From positions 1,501,001 to 1,565,000 of the forward strand of contig NC_015580.1 of assembly GCF_000253255.1 (NCBI RefSeq): DNA of 64,000 nt, written 5' to 3'. This DNA comes from Novosphingobium sp. PP1Y (lineage in GTDB: Bacteria > Pseudomonadota > Alphaproteobacteria > Sphingomonadales > Sphingomonadaceae). Position 1 is the stretch's first letter. Each line of letters opens with the position of its first letter. Below the pieces are notes generated by a model that saw only the letters and a list, made by a program, of their open reading frames with translations, was not told where the DNA came from and made no database searches. Shown piece after piece: positions 9,201 to 16,791 of the stretch. The translations under genes were made by a program, and so were the position numbers.

Positions 9201-9428
9201 ATGAAGGCCGATACGCACCCCGACTACCACATGATCACCGTCCAGATGACCGACGGCACCAAGTTCCAGACCCGCTCGACCTGGGGTTCGGAAGGTGACA
9301 CGCTGGTTCTGGAAGTTGACCCGACGTCGCACCCCGCCTGGACCGGTGGTACGCAGCGCGTCAACGAAGGCGGCCGCGTCGCGCAGTTCAACAAGCGTTT
9401 CGGCGGACTCTCGCTCAAGAAGAAGTGA
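9201..9428 (+). CDS. rpmE: 50S ribosomal protein L31
   Basis: 75-residue L31 beginning MKADTHPDYHMITVQMTDG, with the basic C-terminal end FNKRFGGLSLKKK. No cysteines are present, so this is the zinc-independent (C-minus) form, which does not depend on metal. ATG 9201 is chosen because the family starts with MK at this point. An upstream in-frame ATG at 9183 would add only MRKRFE. It is flanked by a leader hairpin upstream and a Rho-independent terminator downstream, so it probably forms a single-gene unit. Confidence 0.95.
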   Translation: MKADTHPDYHMITVQMTDGTKFQTRSTWGSEGDTLVLEVDPTSHPAWTGGTQRVNEGGRVAQFNKRFGGLSLKKK

Positions 9429-9458
9429 GCCGGGGTTCCATCGCGAACACGCGAAAGG

Positions 9459-9484
9459 GGCGGTCCGCAAGGGCCGCCTTTTTT
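9459..9484 (+). terminator. Rho-independent terminator after rpmE
   Basis: An 8-bp GC stem (GGCGGTCC / GGGCCGCC, one G-U pair) with a GCAA tetraloop is followed directly by six T residues. It lies 30 bases after the rpmE stop. Confidence 0.9.
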
Positions 9485-9529
9485 GTTGCAGCCGTGACTT
9501 GACGCGGCGGCCCGTTTCGCCGGGCTGGT

Positions 9530-9910
9530 TCAGTTCGGTCCGTTGCCTATCAGGTCATGCCAGTCGGCATGTTCAACCGGTACCTGGAGAAGGAACTCCA
9601 TGCCTGCCGAGCTGCCGCGAACCCAGCGCACGATTGCCGGTATCTTCGGTTCGGCGCCCATGCCGATCGACACGAACGCGCCCTGGTGCAGCCTTTCCGC
9701 TTCGGTGCGCACACAGCATCCGTGAAGTGAGACGTCGGCGAGCATAACGGAGGCCCGCCCGCCGTTGGAGAATTCCAGCGTGGCCTCGAAGCTGGTGGGG
9801 CGCCGTTCCTCGCGCCTCCGCTCGGACGGATCGAAGGCTTTGGGGTTCTGGTCATCCTGAAGGGATGGACTTGGCTGGGTGAGACGTTGACCGGGCATTG
9901 GCATCTCCAT
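9530..9910 (-). CDS. PilZ domain protein
   Basis: 126 residues. The PilZ c-di-GMP motif is visible as ERRREERRPTSFEATLEF (RxxxR) near residues 30-47 and DVSLHGCCV (D/NxSxxG) near residue 60, with a following beta-strand region VPAIVRWVRGSSAGMEF-like. Such stand-alone PilZ proteins bind cyclic di-GMP and act through protein contacts, often on motility or exopolysaccharide. Other genes for this second messenger in the window are at 23,237-24,964. The target is unknown. It is transcribed opposite to rpmE and sodC. Confidence 0.82.
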   Translation of the reverse strand: MEMPMPGQRLTQPSPSLQDDQNPKAFDPSERRREERRPTSFEATLEFSNGGRASVMLADVSLHGCCVRTEAERLHQGAFVSIGMGAEPKIPAIVRWVRGSSAGMEFLLQVPVEHADWHDLIGNGPN

Positions 9911-10137
9911 GGAGGCTCATTGCTGGGGGTGGTCGAAGGACGATTCGTCTTGCGGGGTGCCAAGATTCTGTCCGCAATTGCCTTTCAGGCCGATAAGCCT
10001 AGCCTATGGAAGGTCGCGTAGCGTTGCTGCGCGATGGTGTCGGCAGGAACCGGACCGATCGGTTTCGACTTGAGGAAATGTGCTGTCCGCGGCGTCCTGT
10101 CTGAACATGAGTTTCCGGCCCCAAAGGGAGATTACCG

Positions 10138-10683
10138 ATGATCCGTACCGTCCGAACCCTAGCCGTCTGCGCAGCCGCGCTCTCGGCTCATGCTGCCCTG
10201 GCAGACAATCACGGCGAAGCGGCCGCGCCGCCAGTCCATGCGACCGTGATCGGGCTCGATGGTCAGGCGCTGGGGATGGTGACTCTCCAGGACACGCCGA
10301 CCGGCGTTCTTGTCTCGACCGACATCAAGGGGCTGCCCGAAGGTGAGCATGGCTTCCACTTCCATGAGAAGGGCGTGTGCCAGCCTGCGGAGAAGTTCGC
10401 GACTGCGGGCGGGCACTTTGCCGCAGGGGGCGCCATGCATGGCCTGATGGTCGAGGGCGGTCCGCACGGCGGCGACATGCCCAACCAGCACGTGGGTGCC
10501 GATGGCGTGCTCGAAACGCAGATCCTCAATACCGGAGTCACGCTCGCGCCGGGACCGAAGTCTCTGGAGGATGCCGATGGTTCGGCCCTGGTGATTCACG
10601 CCGGTGCGGACGACTACAAGAGCCAGCCCTCGGGCGCTGCGGGCGGACGCATCGCCTGCGCGGTGATCAGCGCGCCGAAATAA
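10138..10683 (+). CDS. sodC: Cu/Zn superoxide dismutase, periplasmic
   Basis: 181 residues with a signal peptide (cut near AHAALA-DN). The copper ligands are in EHGFHFHEKGVC and the zinc-loop histidines in AGGHFAAGGAMHG and EGGPHGGDMP. The C-terminal AAGGRIACAVI contains the disulfide Cys. It disproportionates superoxide in the periplasm. A good ribosome-binding site (AAAGGGAG) precedes the ATG. Its stop is followed by a 12-bp imperfect stem (10,690-10,701 with 10,716-10,727) shared with the convergent gene's end; this has no T-tract and may only be a weak terminator. Confidence 0.94.
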   Translation: MIRTVRTLAVCAAALSAHAALADNHGEAAAPPVHATVIGLDGQALGMVTLQDTPTGVLVSTDIKGLPEGEHGFHFHEKGVCQPAEKFATAGGHFAAGGAMHGLMVEGGPHGGDMPNQHVGADGVLETQILNTGVTLAPGPKSLEDADGSALVIHAGADDYKSQPSGAAGGRIACAVISAPK

Positions 10684-10723
10684 GCGATGTTGGGCCGGGG
10701 GAGGGCACTAGGTCACCCTCGGC

Positions 10724-11353
10724 TCAACTCCACGACCGTTCCCGAAACCACTGCGTGACGACGTACTTGCGGCCCTGACGCACCTTCATGGCGTGGTGCA
10801 GGGTGGCGGGATTGAGGCTGCCGTCCGGGCGGCGGTTGTTCCAGGCGACGAGCTTGCCGCGTTCGGGCTGGATCAGCTTGTTGATCACCTTGAAGCGCGT
10901 GGCGCCGCCGGCATCCACGTCGTTCAGGTAGATCATGAAGGTCCAGGTGCGCTGGCCGGAAACGCTGCAGTACTTTTCGAAATCGCTGTTGTTGGGCTCG
11001 AAATAGTCCGTGTGGGCCTTGAATTCCTGGCCGACCTCGTAGCGTTGGCCCTGCAAGGGTTCGGCATGGGCCGGGTCGATGCCGGAAATATCGCAGAGTT
11101 TTCGGGCGAGGGCTGCCACGGCGGGAACGTCGGGGGACAGATCGCAGGTAGAGCTGGTGCGAAACACGTCGTCGCCGTTGTAGTTGGCGACAGTCGAGGG
11201 CCGGTGTTCGGCCTCGATCAGCGCGATCAGGGCATCGCACTGCGCAGTGTCGAGGAAATCGCGCTTCACGAAGAGTTCGAGCCGCGAGGAAGGGAAGCGT
11301 TGCATGCCCGTACGTAAGAGGGCAGCGCCGGATGATTCGCCTGGAGCCGTCAT
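10724..11353 (-). CDS. prolyl 4-hydroxylase-type 2OG-Fe(II) dioxygenase
   Basis: 209 residues from the chosen ATG; an in-frame extension to 11,464 runs through low-similarity sequence and is not used. The double-stranded beta-helix iron site is visible as HTDYFEP (HxD) and HHAMKV (distal His). The 2-oxoglutarate Lys follows in GRKYVVTQWFRER. The overall layout (RYEVGQEFKAHTDY, RTWTFMIYLNDVDAGGATRF) matches bacterial P4H-alpha-subunit homologues, which hydroxylate peptidyl proline or related substrates using Fe(II), O2 and 2OG. The substrate is unknown. It is convergent with sodC. Confidence 0.85.
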   Translation of the reverse strand: MTAPGESSGAALLRTGMQRFPSSRLELFVKRDFLDTAQCDALIALIEAEHRPSTVANYNGDDVFRTSSTCDLSPDVPAVAALARKLCDISGIDPAHAEPLQGQRYEVGQEFKAHTDYFEPNNSDFEKYCSVSGQRTWTFMIYLNDVDAGGATRFKVINKLIQPERGKLVAWNNRRPDGSLNPATLHHAMKVRQGRKYVVTQWFRERSWS

Positions 11354-11530
11354 GGGGCGGACACTAGCGGCACGATTGTCGCGGGAAAATTGCAGGAGTC
11401 TTGCATCGATCCGAATTTTTGCTTTGCAAGATGGCCTCCCTTGTGCAAAGGCGCGCTCCCGCACTGATCGCTGCTTGCAGCGTTCCGGGCGGCTTTCCGG
11501 AGGCAGGCGCCATTGCTCCTGTCCCGGTGT

Positions 11531-11608
11531 GGCGATCGTAGCTCAGTTGGTTAGAGCGCCGGTTTGTGGTACCGGAGGTCGTGGGTTCGAACCCCATCGA
11601 TCGCCCCA
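11531..11608 (+). tRNA. tRNA-His (GTG)
   Basis: A complete cloverleaf can be folded. Extra G at position -1, acceptor GCGATCG pairing with CGATCGC, then C73 and an encoded CCA. The D arm has TAGCTCAGTTGG, the anticodon loop TTGTGGT (anticodon GTG) sits on a GCCGG-like stem, and the T loop is TTCGAAC. The G-1:C73 pair is the identity element for HisRS. Confidence 0.95.
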
Positions 11609-11714
11609 TTTTCTTCCTTTGCCTGAGCGGTTTGGCATTATGCGGGTGAAAATCTGCAGCGTGGACCCTAAGTCCACTTGCCCCGCGCGCGTCTGTCGAT
11701 AGAACGCGCCTGTC

Positions 11715-12446
11715 ATGCACGGCTTTGCCAATCCTGCCCGTTTTCTGCGCATCGCCCGCTGGTTGATGCCGCTCTGCATGGGCGTCGGAGTCGTTATCGC
11801 GACGGTCGCGCTTTACTGGGGGCTGTTTCGCGCCCCGCCGGAGCGCCTGCAGGGCGAGACCGTGCGCATCGTCTTCCTTCACGTTCCCGCTGCCTGGCTG
11901 GGCATGGCAGGCTGGATGGGCATTGCCGCGGCCAGCTTTAGCGAACTGGTCTGGCGTCATCCGCTCGCCGGGATCGCCGCGCGCGGATGCGCGGTGCCGG
12001 GTGCGGTCTTTACCGCGGTTTGCCTGATCACCGGATCTCTGTGGGGGCGTCCCGCCTGGGGGACCTGGTGGGTCTGGGACGGCCGGTTGACCAGCATGCT
12101 GGTGCTGCTTTTCCTCTATTTCGGCTGGATGGCGCTGTCGCAGGCGAGCGAGGCCAGCGCCGGCGGGCATACCCGGGCACCGGCGATCTTCGGGCTGGTC
12201 GGTGCGGTGAACATTCCGATCATCCATTACTCGGTGATCTGGTGGAACAGCCAGCACCAACCGCCGAGCATCACCATGGGCAAGTCGGCGATGGACGGGG
12301 CCTTCCTGTGGCCGCTGTTGGCCGCTACCCTCGGCTTCACATTGATTTTCGCAGGCGTCGTGCTGGCCCGGATGCGGGCCATACTCGCCGACCAGCAGGC
12401 AGAGGCCCGCTTGCGCCGCAAGGCGATGAGCGAAGCGGCATTCTGA
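11715..12446 (+). CDS. ccmC: haem exporter/handling protein CcmC
   Basis: 243-residue inner-membrane protein with about six hydrophobic helices and the tryptophan-rich periplasmic motif WGTWWVWDGRLTS that presents haem to CcmE. The conserved histidines are in VFLHVPAAW and IIHYSVIWWN. It is the first gene of a tight ccm operon. The ABC-type CcmAB genes usually linked to it are not seen nearby. The preceding gene is tRNA-His, 106 bases upstream. Confidence 0.95.
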   Translation: MHGFANPARFLRIARWLMPLCMGVGVVIATVALYWGLFRAPPERLQGETVRIVFLHVPAAWLGMAGWMGIAAASFSELVWRHPLAGIAARGCAVPGAVFTAVCLITGSLWGRPAWGTWWVWDGRLTSMLVLLFLYFGWMALSQASEASAGGHTRAPAIFGLVGAVNIPIIHYSVIWWNSQHQPPSITMGKSAMDGAFLWPLLAATLGFTLIFAGVVLARMRAILADQQAEARLRRKAMSEAAF

Positions 12447-12489
12447 TAAAGACAAGCGGCATTTACGGGATGAGCGAGGCAATTATCTG

Positions 12490-12633
12490 ATGCGCGAGGC
12501 TATGGATGCCTGGACTTTCGTGATCGCGTCCTACGCCGTCGGCGTGGGGGCGACGCTTGCGATGATTGCCTGGTCGCTGATCTCGATGAAGCGGGCCGAG
12601 GCCCGCCGCGACAAGGCGCGGGGGCAGCGCTGA
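12490..12633 (+). CDS. ccmD: haem exporter protein CcmD (small)
   Basis: 47-residue protein (MREAMDAWTFVIASYAVG...) consisting of one transmembrane helix (about residues 9-31) followed by a basic tail (MKRAEARRDKARGQR), the usual form of CcmD. CcmD stabilises the release of holo-CcmE from the CcmABC complex. It sits between ccmC and ccmE, and its TGA overlaps the ccmE ATG (TGATG). The assignment rests on position, size and topology because the family has little sequence identity. Confidence 0.85.
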   Translation: MREAMDAWTFVIASYAVGVGATLAMIAWSLISMKRAEARRDKARGQR

Positions 12634-13085
12634 TGGCCGTGAAAGCGAAACACCAGAGGCTGGTCCTCCTCGTCCTTGCGCTGGTCGTGCTGATTGGCGC
12701 TGGCCTGCTCGCGGCCTGGGCGCTGCGCAATCAGGCGAGCTATTTCTATGTCCCGAACGAGATTGTCGCCAGTCCGCCAGCGCCCGACCGCGCCGTGCGC
12801 CTTGGCGGCATGGTCGAGAAGGGTTCGCTCAAGACCGAGGGCGACGGTGTGACCATCGCCTTTGTCGTCGAGGATGGGAAGGCGCGCGTGCCGGTGACTT
12901 TCAAGGGCATCGTCCCCTCGCTCTTCGTCGAAGGGTCGGGTGTCGTCGCCGAAGGCCGGATGGGCAAGGACGGCACTTTCATTGCCGACAACCTGCTGGC
13001 CAAGCATGACGAGAACTACGTCCCGCGCGAGATGCAGGAGATGACTGCAGCGCAGGCCGACAAGATCGTGGCGGAAACGCAGTGA
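12633..13085 (+). CDS. ccmE: cytochrome c-type biogenesis protein CcmE (haem chaperone)
   Basis: 150 residues with an N-terminal membrane anchor (LVLLVLALVVLIGAGLLAAW) and an OB-fold periplasmic domain. The covalent haem-binding His is in LAKHDENYVPREM, the H-x3-Y motif. CcmE carries haem from CcmC/D to CcmF/H. It is coupled by overlap to ccmD upstream and ccmF downstream (start at 13,082, inside the ccmE end). Confidence 0.95.
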   Translation: MAVKAKHQRLVLLVLALVVLIGAGLLAAWALRNQASYFYVPNEIVASPPAPDRAVRLGGMVEKGSLKTEGDGVTIAFVVEDGKARVPVTFKGIVPSLFVEGSGVVAEGRMGKDGTFIADNLLAKHDENYVPREMQEMTAAQADKIVAETQ

Positions 13086-15028
13086 TCGCGGAATTCGGAC
13101 TCGCCGCGCTCTGGCTTGCCGCCGCGCTCGCCGCGCTGCAGCTCGTTGCCGGTGCGCTTGGCCTGACCCGGCGCGGCGAAGCGCTGGGCGGCGTCGTGCG
13201 CCCGGTCGCGGTCGTGCAGGGGCTGCTCGCGCTCGTCTCGTTCCTGTGCCTGATCTACGTCTTTGCCGTCACCGACCTGTCGGTGAAGCTGGTGGCGATG
13301 AACTCGCATTCGATGAAGCCGCTGGTCTTCAAGATCGCCGGTGCCTGGGGCAACCACGAGGGCTCGATGCTCCTGTGGGTCACGGTCATGGGCATGGCGG
13401 GCGGTTTCGTTGCGTTGATCGAGAGGCGCCTGCCCGAGCCGACGATGCTGGCAACGCTGGCCGGACAGGCCTTCGTCAGCCTCGGCTTCTATGCCTTCCT
13501 GCTGATCGCCTCGAACCCGTTCGAACGCCTCTCGCCGGTTCCGGCGGAGGGCAACGGCCTCAATCCACTGCTGCAGGACCTCGGCCTCGCGTTCCATCCG
13601 CCCACGCTCTACCTCGGCTATGTCGGCCTTTCGGTGGCCTTCAGCTTCGCAATCGGCGCGCTGGTCACGCGTGAGGTCGGGCCGGCCTTCGCCCGCGCCA
13701 TGCGGCCGTGGGTGATGGGTGCCTGGATTTTCCTGACGGTGGGTATCACCGCCGGTTCCTACTGGGCCTATTACGAGCTGGGCTGGGGCGGCTGGTGGTT
13801 CTGGGACCCGGTCGAGAACGCCTCGCTCATGCCCTGGCTGGCGGCGACTGCGCTGCTGCATTCGGCCAGCGTTCTCGCCGCGCGCAATGCCTTGCGCGCC
13901 TGGACGATCATGTTGGGCGTCGTGGCTTTCTCGATGTCGATGATCGGCACCTTCCTGGTGCGCTCGGGCATTCTCACCAGCGTCCATGCCTTTGCCGTCG
14001 ACCCCGAGCGCGGGACATTCATCCTCGCGCTTCTGGCGATCAACATCGGCGGGGCGCTCACGCTTTTCGCCTTGCGCGCCGCGACCGTGACCGAGGGCGA
14101 GCGCTTCGCCGTCGTCAGCCGCGAGGGCGCGTTGGTGTTCAATAACGTGATGCTTTCAGCGATTCTCGGCATCGTCCTGTTCGGGACACTCTATCCGCTG
14201 GTGGCCGAGGCCATGGGCGCCAAGGTCTCGGTAGGGCCGCCGTACTTCAACCCGATGAGCGCCCTGTTCGCCGTGCCGATGCTGATGGTCCTGGCGGTCG
14301 GTCCGCTGCTTCGCTGGCGGCGCGATGCCTTCTCCCGGGTCGGCAAGCGGTTGGTGATTCCCGCCATGCTGGTTGCGGCAGGCGTGATTGCGCTGCTGGT
14401 CGTTGGCGGTGTCGCATTCCTGCCGTTCATCGGCCTGGCGCTGGCCGCAGGGCTTGCCTGGGCAAGCCTGATGCCGCTGCGCGAACGCAACCTGCGCCGC
14501 ACGCCGCTGCCGGTGTGGGGTATGGTGATCGCACACTTCGGTATTGCCGTGGCGCTGTTCGGCATGAGCAGCGAGAGCGCCTTCTCGGTCGAGAAGCTGG
14601 TTGCGGTGAGGCCCGGCGAGACGACGCAGGTCGGTCCGTGGCTTGTTCGCCTCGAACGGGTCGAACCGGTGGCCGGCCCCAACTGGACCGCGCTCGAGGC
14701 GGCACTGAAGGTGCGGTACAAGGATTCGGACCCGGTCATCGCCCGGCCGCAGTCGCGCAGCTTTTGGGCGCCCCCGCAGCAGACCAGCGAATCTTCGCTG
14801 CTGACGCGCTGGAACGGGCAGCTTTACTCGGTTCTGGGCGGGGAAGCGGAAGACGGTCGATGGCAGCTTCGCCTGTGGTGGAAACCCTTTGTCACCCTGA
14901 TCTGGCTGGGGGGTCTGCTGATTGCCCTGGGCGGTGTGCTGGCCCTGATCGGCCGCGTGAAGAGCGACCTGCGCCGCCTCATCGCGCGTGACAAGATTGC
15001 CGACAGGCGCGAGAGTCAGGGCCGATGA
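13082..15028 (+). CDS. ccmF: haem lyase subunit CcmF
   Basis: 648-residue polytopic membrane protein of the cytochrome c haem-lyase complex, which attaches haem to apocytochrome CXXCH motifs in the periplasm. The WWD domain is visible as YELGWGGWWFWDPVENAS, with conserved histidines in NSHSMKP, NHEGSMLLW and ALLHSASVLAARNAL. The start is GTG overlapping ccmE. The length matches the family (about 640-660). It overlaps ccmG by four bases. Confidence 0.96.
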   Translation: MIAEFGLAALWLAAALAALQLVAGALGLTRRGEALGGVVRPVAVVQGLLALVSFLCLIYVFAVTDLSVKLVAMNSHSMKPLVFKIAGAWGNHEGSMLLWVTVMGMAGGFVALIERRLPEPTMLATLAGQAFVSLGFYAFLLIASNPFERLSPVPAEGNGLNPLLQDLGLAFHPPTLYLGYVGLSVAFSFAIGALVTREVGPAFARAMRPWVMGAWIFLTVGITAGSYWAYYELGWGGWWFWDPVENASLMPWLAATALLHSASVLAARNALRAWTIMLGVVAFSMSMIGTFLVRSGILTSVHAFAVDPERGTFILALLAINIGGALTLFALRAATVTEGERFAVVSREGALVFNNVMLSAILGIVLFGTLYPLVAEAMGAKVSVGPPYFNPMSALFAVPMLMVLAVGPLLRWRRDAFSRVGKRLVIPAMLVAAGVIALLVVGGVAFLPFIGLALAAGLAWASLMPLRERNLRRTPLPVWGMVIAHFGIAVALFGMSSESAFSVEKLVAVRPGETTQVGPWLVRLERVEPVAGPNWTALEAALKVRYKDSDPVIARPQSRSFWAPPQQTSESSLLTRWNGQLYSVLGGEAEDGRWQLRLWWKPFVTLIWLGGLLIALGGVLALIGRVKSDLRRLIARDKIADRRESQGR

Positions 15029-15579
15029 GCGAGCCAACGCCTCCCAAGGCCCCCAAGTGGGCGATCTGGCTGCCCCTGGTGCTGTTCGTGGCCTTCGTCG
15101 CGCTCGTCATGATCGGGCTCTATCGTCCGGCGGACCGCAACGTGGCCAGCACGCTGGTCGGCAAGCCCATGCCCGAGTTCCAGCTTCCGCCGGCATTGCC
15201 CGGTCGACCCGGGCTCGACAGTCGGCAATTCGCCAATGGCTCGCCGCATCTCGTGAACATCTTTGCCAGCTGGTGCCTGCCGTGCCGCGTCGAGGCACCG
15301 CAACTGGCGGCACTGGCCAGGGCAGGTGTGCCGATCGAAGGCATCTCCGTGCGTGACACGACCGAGGCGCTGCAGGGTTTCCTTGCCGAACACGGCGATC
15401 CGTTCCAGCGAATCGGTGCCGATGATGACGGCAAGGTCCAGCTCGCGCTCGGCTCCTCTGGCGTGCCGGAGACTTACGTGATCGATGGCAAGGGCGTGAT
15501 TCGCTACCAGCACATCGGCGAAATCCGTCCCGAACATATCCCGATGATTCTCGACAAGCTGAAGGAGGCCGCGCAGTGA
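15025..15579 (+). CDS. ccmG: thiol:disulfide interchange protein CcmG/DsbE
   Basis: 184 residues: an N-terminal membrane anchor (WAIWLPLVLFVAFVALVMIGL) and a periplasmic thioredoxin fold with the active site ASWCLPCRVEAPQL. The acidic and Pro landmarks GVPETYVIDGKG are typical of DsbE. It reduces the cysteines of apocytochrome c before haem attachment. It overlaps ccmF (ATGA) and ccmH (GTGA). Confidence 0.95.
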   Translation: MSEPTPPKAPKWAIWLPLVLFVAFVALVMIGLYRPADRNVASTLVGKPMPEFQLPPALPGRPGLDSRQFANGSPHLVNIFASWCLPCRVEAPQLAALARAGVPIEGISVRDTTEALQGFLAEHGDPFQRIGADDDGKVQLALGSSGVPETYVIDGKGVIRYQHIGEIRPEHIPMILDKLKEAAQ

Positions 15580-16028
15580 GCCGCCTGCCAGTCTGTCTTC
15601 GCCCGTCGGGCCGCCTGTTCGCGGTGATCGTGGCCGCTCTGGGCCTGCTGTGCGCTGGGCCGGCCATGGCGCAGGAAGAGCAGTCGACCGCGCCTTATGC
15701 CTATCGCCAGCTAGAAGACCCGGCCAAGGAGGAGAAAGCGCAGGCGCTGATGGAGACGCTGCGCTGCCTGCAGTGCCAGGGACAGTCCATTGCCGATTCG
15801 GATGCGCCGATTGCCGGTTCGATGCGCTCGCTCGTGCGGGAACGGATCGCTGCAGGCGAAGATCCCGAAGTGATTCGCGGCTGGCTGATCGAACGATACG
15901 GCGATTACGTCAGCTACGCACCGCAATTGACCAGCCTCACCTGGCCGCTCTTTGCCGTGCCTGCCTTTCTCATCTTGCTGGCCGTGCTGTTGCTGCGCCG
16001 GCGCTTTCGCAGGGGAGGGGAACAATGA
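15576..16028 (+). CDS. ccmH: cytochrome c-type biogenesis protein CcmH (CcmL)
   Basis: 150 residues with a signal peptide or anchor, the redox motif LRCLQCQGQSIADSDAPIA (LRCxxCQ) and a C-terminal transmembrane helix with a basic tail (LLLRRRFRRGG). This is the short, thiol-oxidoreductase form of CcmH; the TPR half is the separate next gene ccmI. It works with CcmG and CcmF in apocytochrome handling. The start is GTG in an overlap with ccmG. Confidence 0.94.
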   Translation: MSRLPVCLRPSGRLFAVIVAALGLLCAGPAMAQEEQSTAPYAYRQLEDPAKEEKAQALMETLRCLQCQGQSIADSDAPIAGSMRSLVRERIAAGEDPEVIRGWLIERYGDYVSYAPQLTSLTWPLFAVPAFLILLAVLLLRRRFRRGGEQ

Positions 16029-16690
16029 CCTGGGTCCTCGTCGTCGTTCTGGCGGTCGTTGCCTTCGTTGCGATTGCCTTTGTCCTCAAGGCGCCGCGCA
16101 GCGGCTGGGAAGCGATCGCCGCTGCGCTCGTCCTGGGCATTGCCGGTTACGCTTCGCAGGCAAGCCCGGGGTTGCCCGCTGCGCCCAAGGCAGCGTCCGA
16201 GCAGGTCTCCAAGGACGCAGCGGCGATGGTCGATGCGCGCGGAAAGGTCAGCGACAGCAGCCTGCCGCCGAGCGATCGCTGGGTGGTGATTGCCGACGGA
16301 CTGGCGCGAAACGGCCGTTACGGCGATGCTGCCGAGGTTCTGCGCGGTGCGGTCGATGCGGATCCCAAGAACACCGAGGCATGGCTGGCAATGGGCAACG
16401 CGCTGGTCTCCCATGCCGATGGGCTGCTGACGCCCGCGGCGCTCTATGCCTTCCGCAAGGCGGCCCTGTCGGATCCGGATGCACCGGGGCCGCCGTTCTT
16501 CCTGGGCCTCGCTTTCGCCCAGTCTGGTCGCTACGCCGAGGCCCGCCAGCTGTGGTCCGACCTGCTCGAACGCGCGCCCGAGGATGCTCCCTGGCGCGCG
16601 CCTCTGGCGGATCAGCTGTCCAAGCTGGAGGCGTTCCTTGCCGGACAATCGGGTGGGCAAGGTCCCTCTTCGGGTCAGTCAACCCCCTGA
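16025..16690 (+). CDS. ccmI: TPR-containing cytochrome c biogenesis protein CcmI
   Basis: 221 residues. Two N-terminal hydrophobic segments (WVLVVVLAVVAFVAIAFVL and AIAAALVLGIAGYAS) are followed by a tetratricopeptide region: GRYGDAAEVLRGAVDADPKNTEAW, then FRKAALSDPDAPGPPFFLG. CcmI holds apocytochrome c for the haem lyase. It is shorter than the E. coli or Rhodobacter versions. It is the last gene of the ccm operon, with its start overlapping ccmH (ATGA). Confidence 0.85.
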   Translation: MTWVLVVVLAVVAFVAIAFVLKAPRSGWEAIAAALVLGIAGYASQASPGLPAAPKAASEQVSKDAAAMVDARGKVSDSSLPPSDRWVVIADGLARNGRYGDAAEVLRGAVDADPKNTEAWLAMGNALVSHADGLLTPAALYAFRKAALSDPDAPGPPFFLGLAFAQSGRYAEARQLWSDLLERAPEDAPWRAPLADQLSKLEAFLAGQSGGQGPSSGQSTP

Positions 16691-16791
16691 GCCTGATTTA
16701 AGTATCGTTGCTTGGGTCTTTGCATGCTGCTAACGGCCACCCCTTGCCGCAGCTGCGAGATGGCTTATCCAGTCCATGACGGGGCGCAGGA

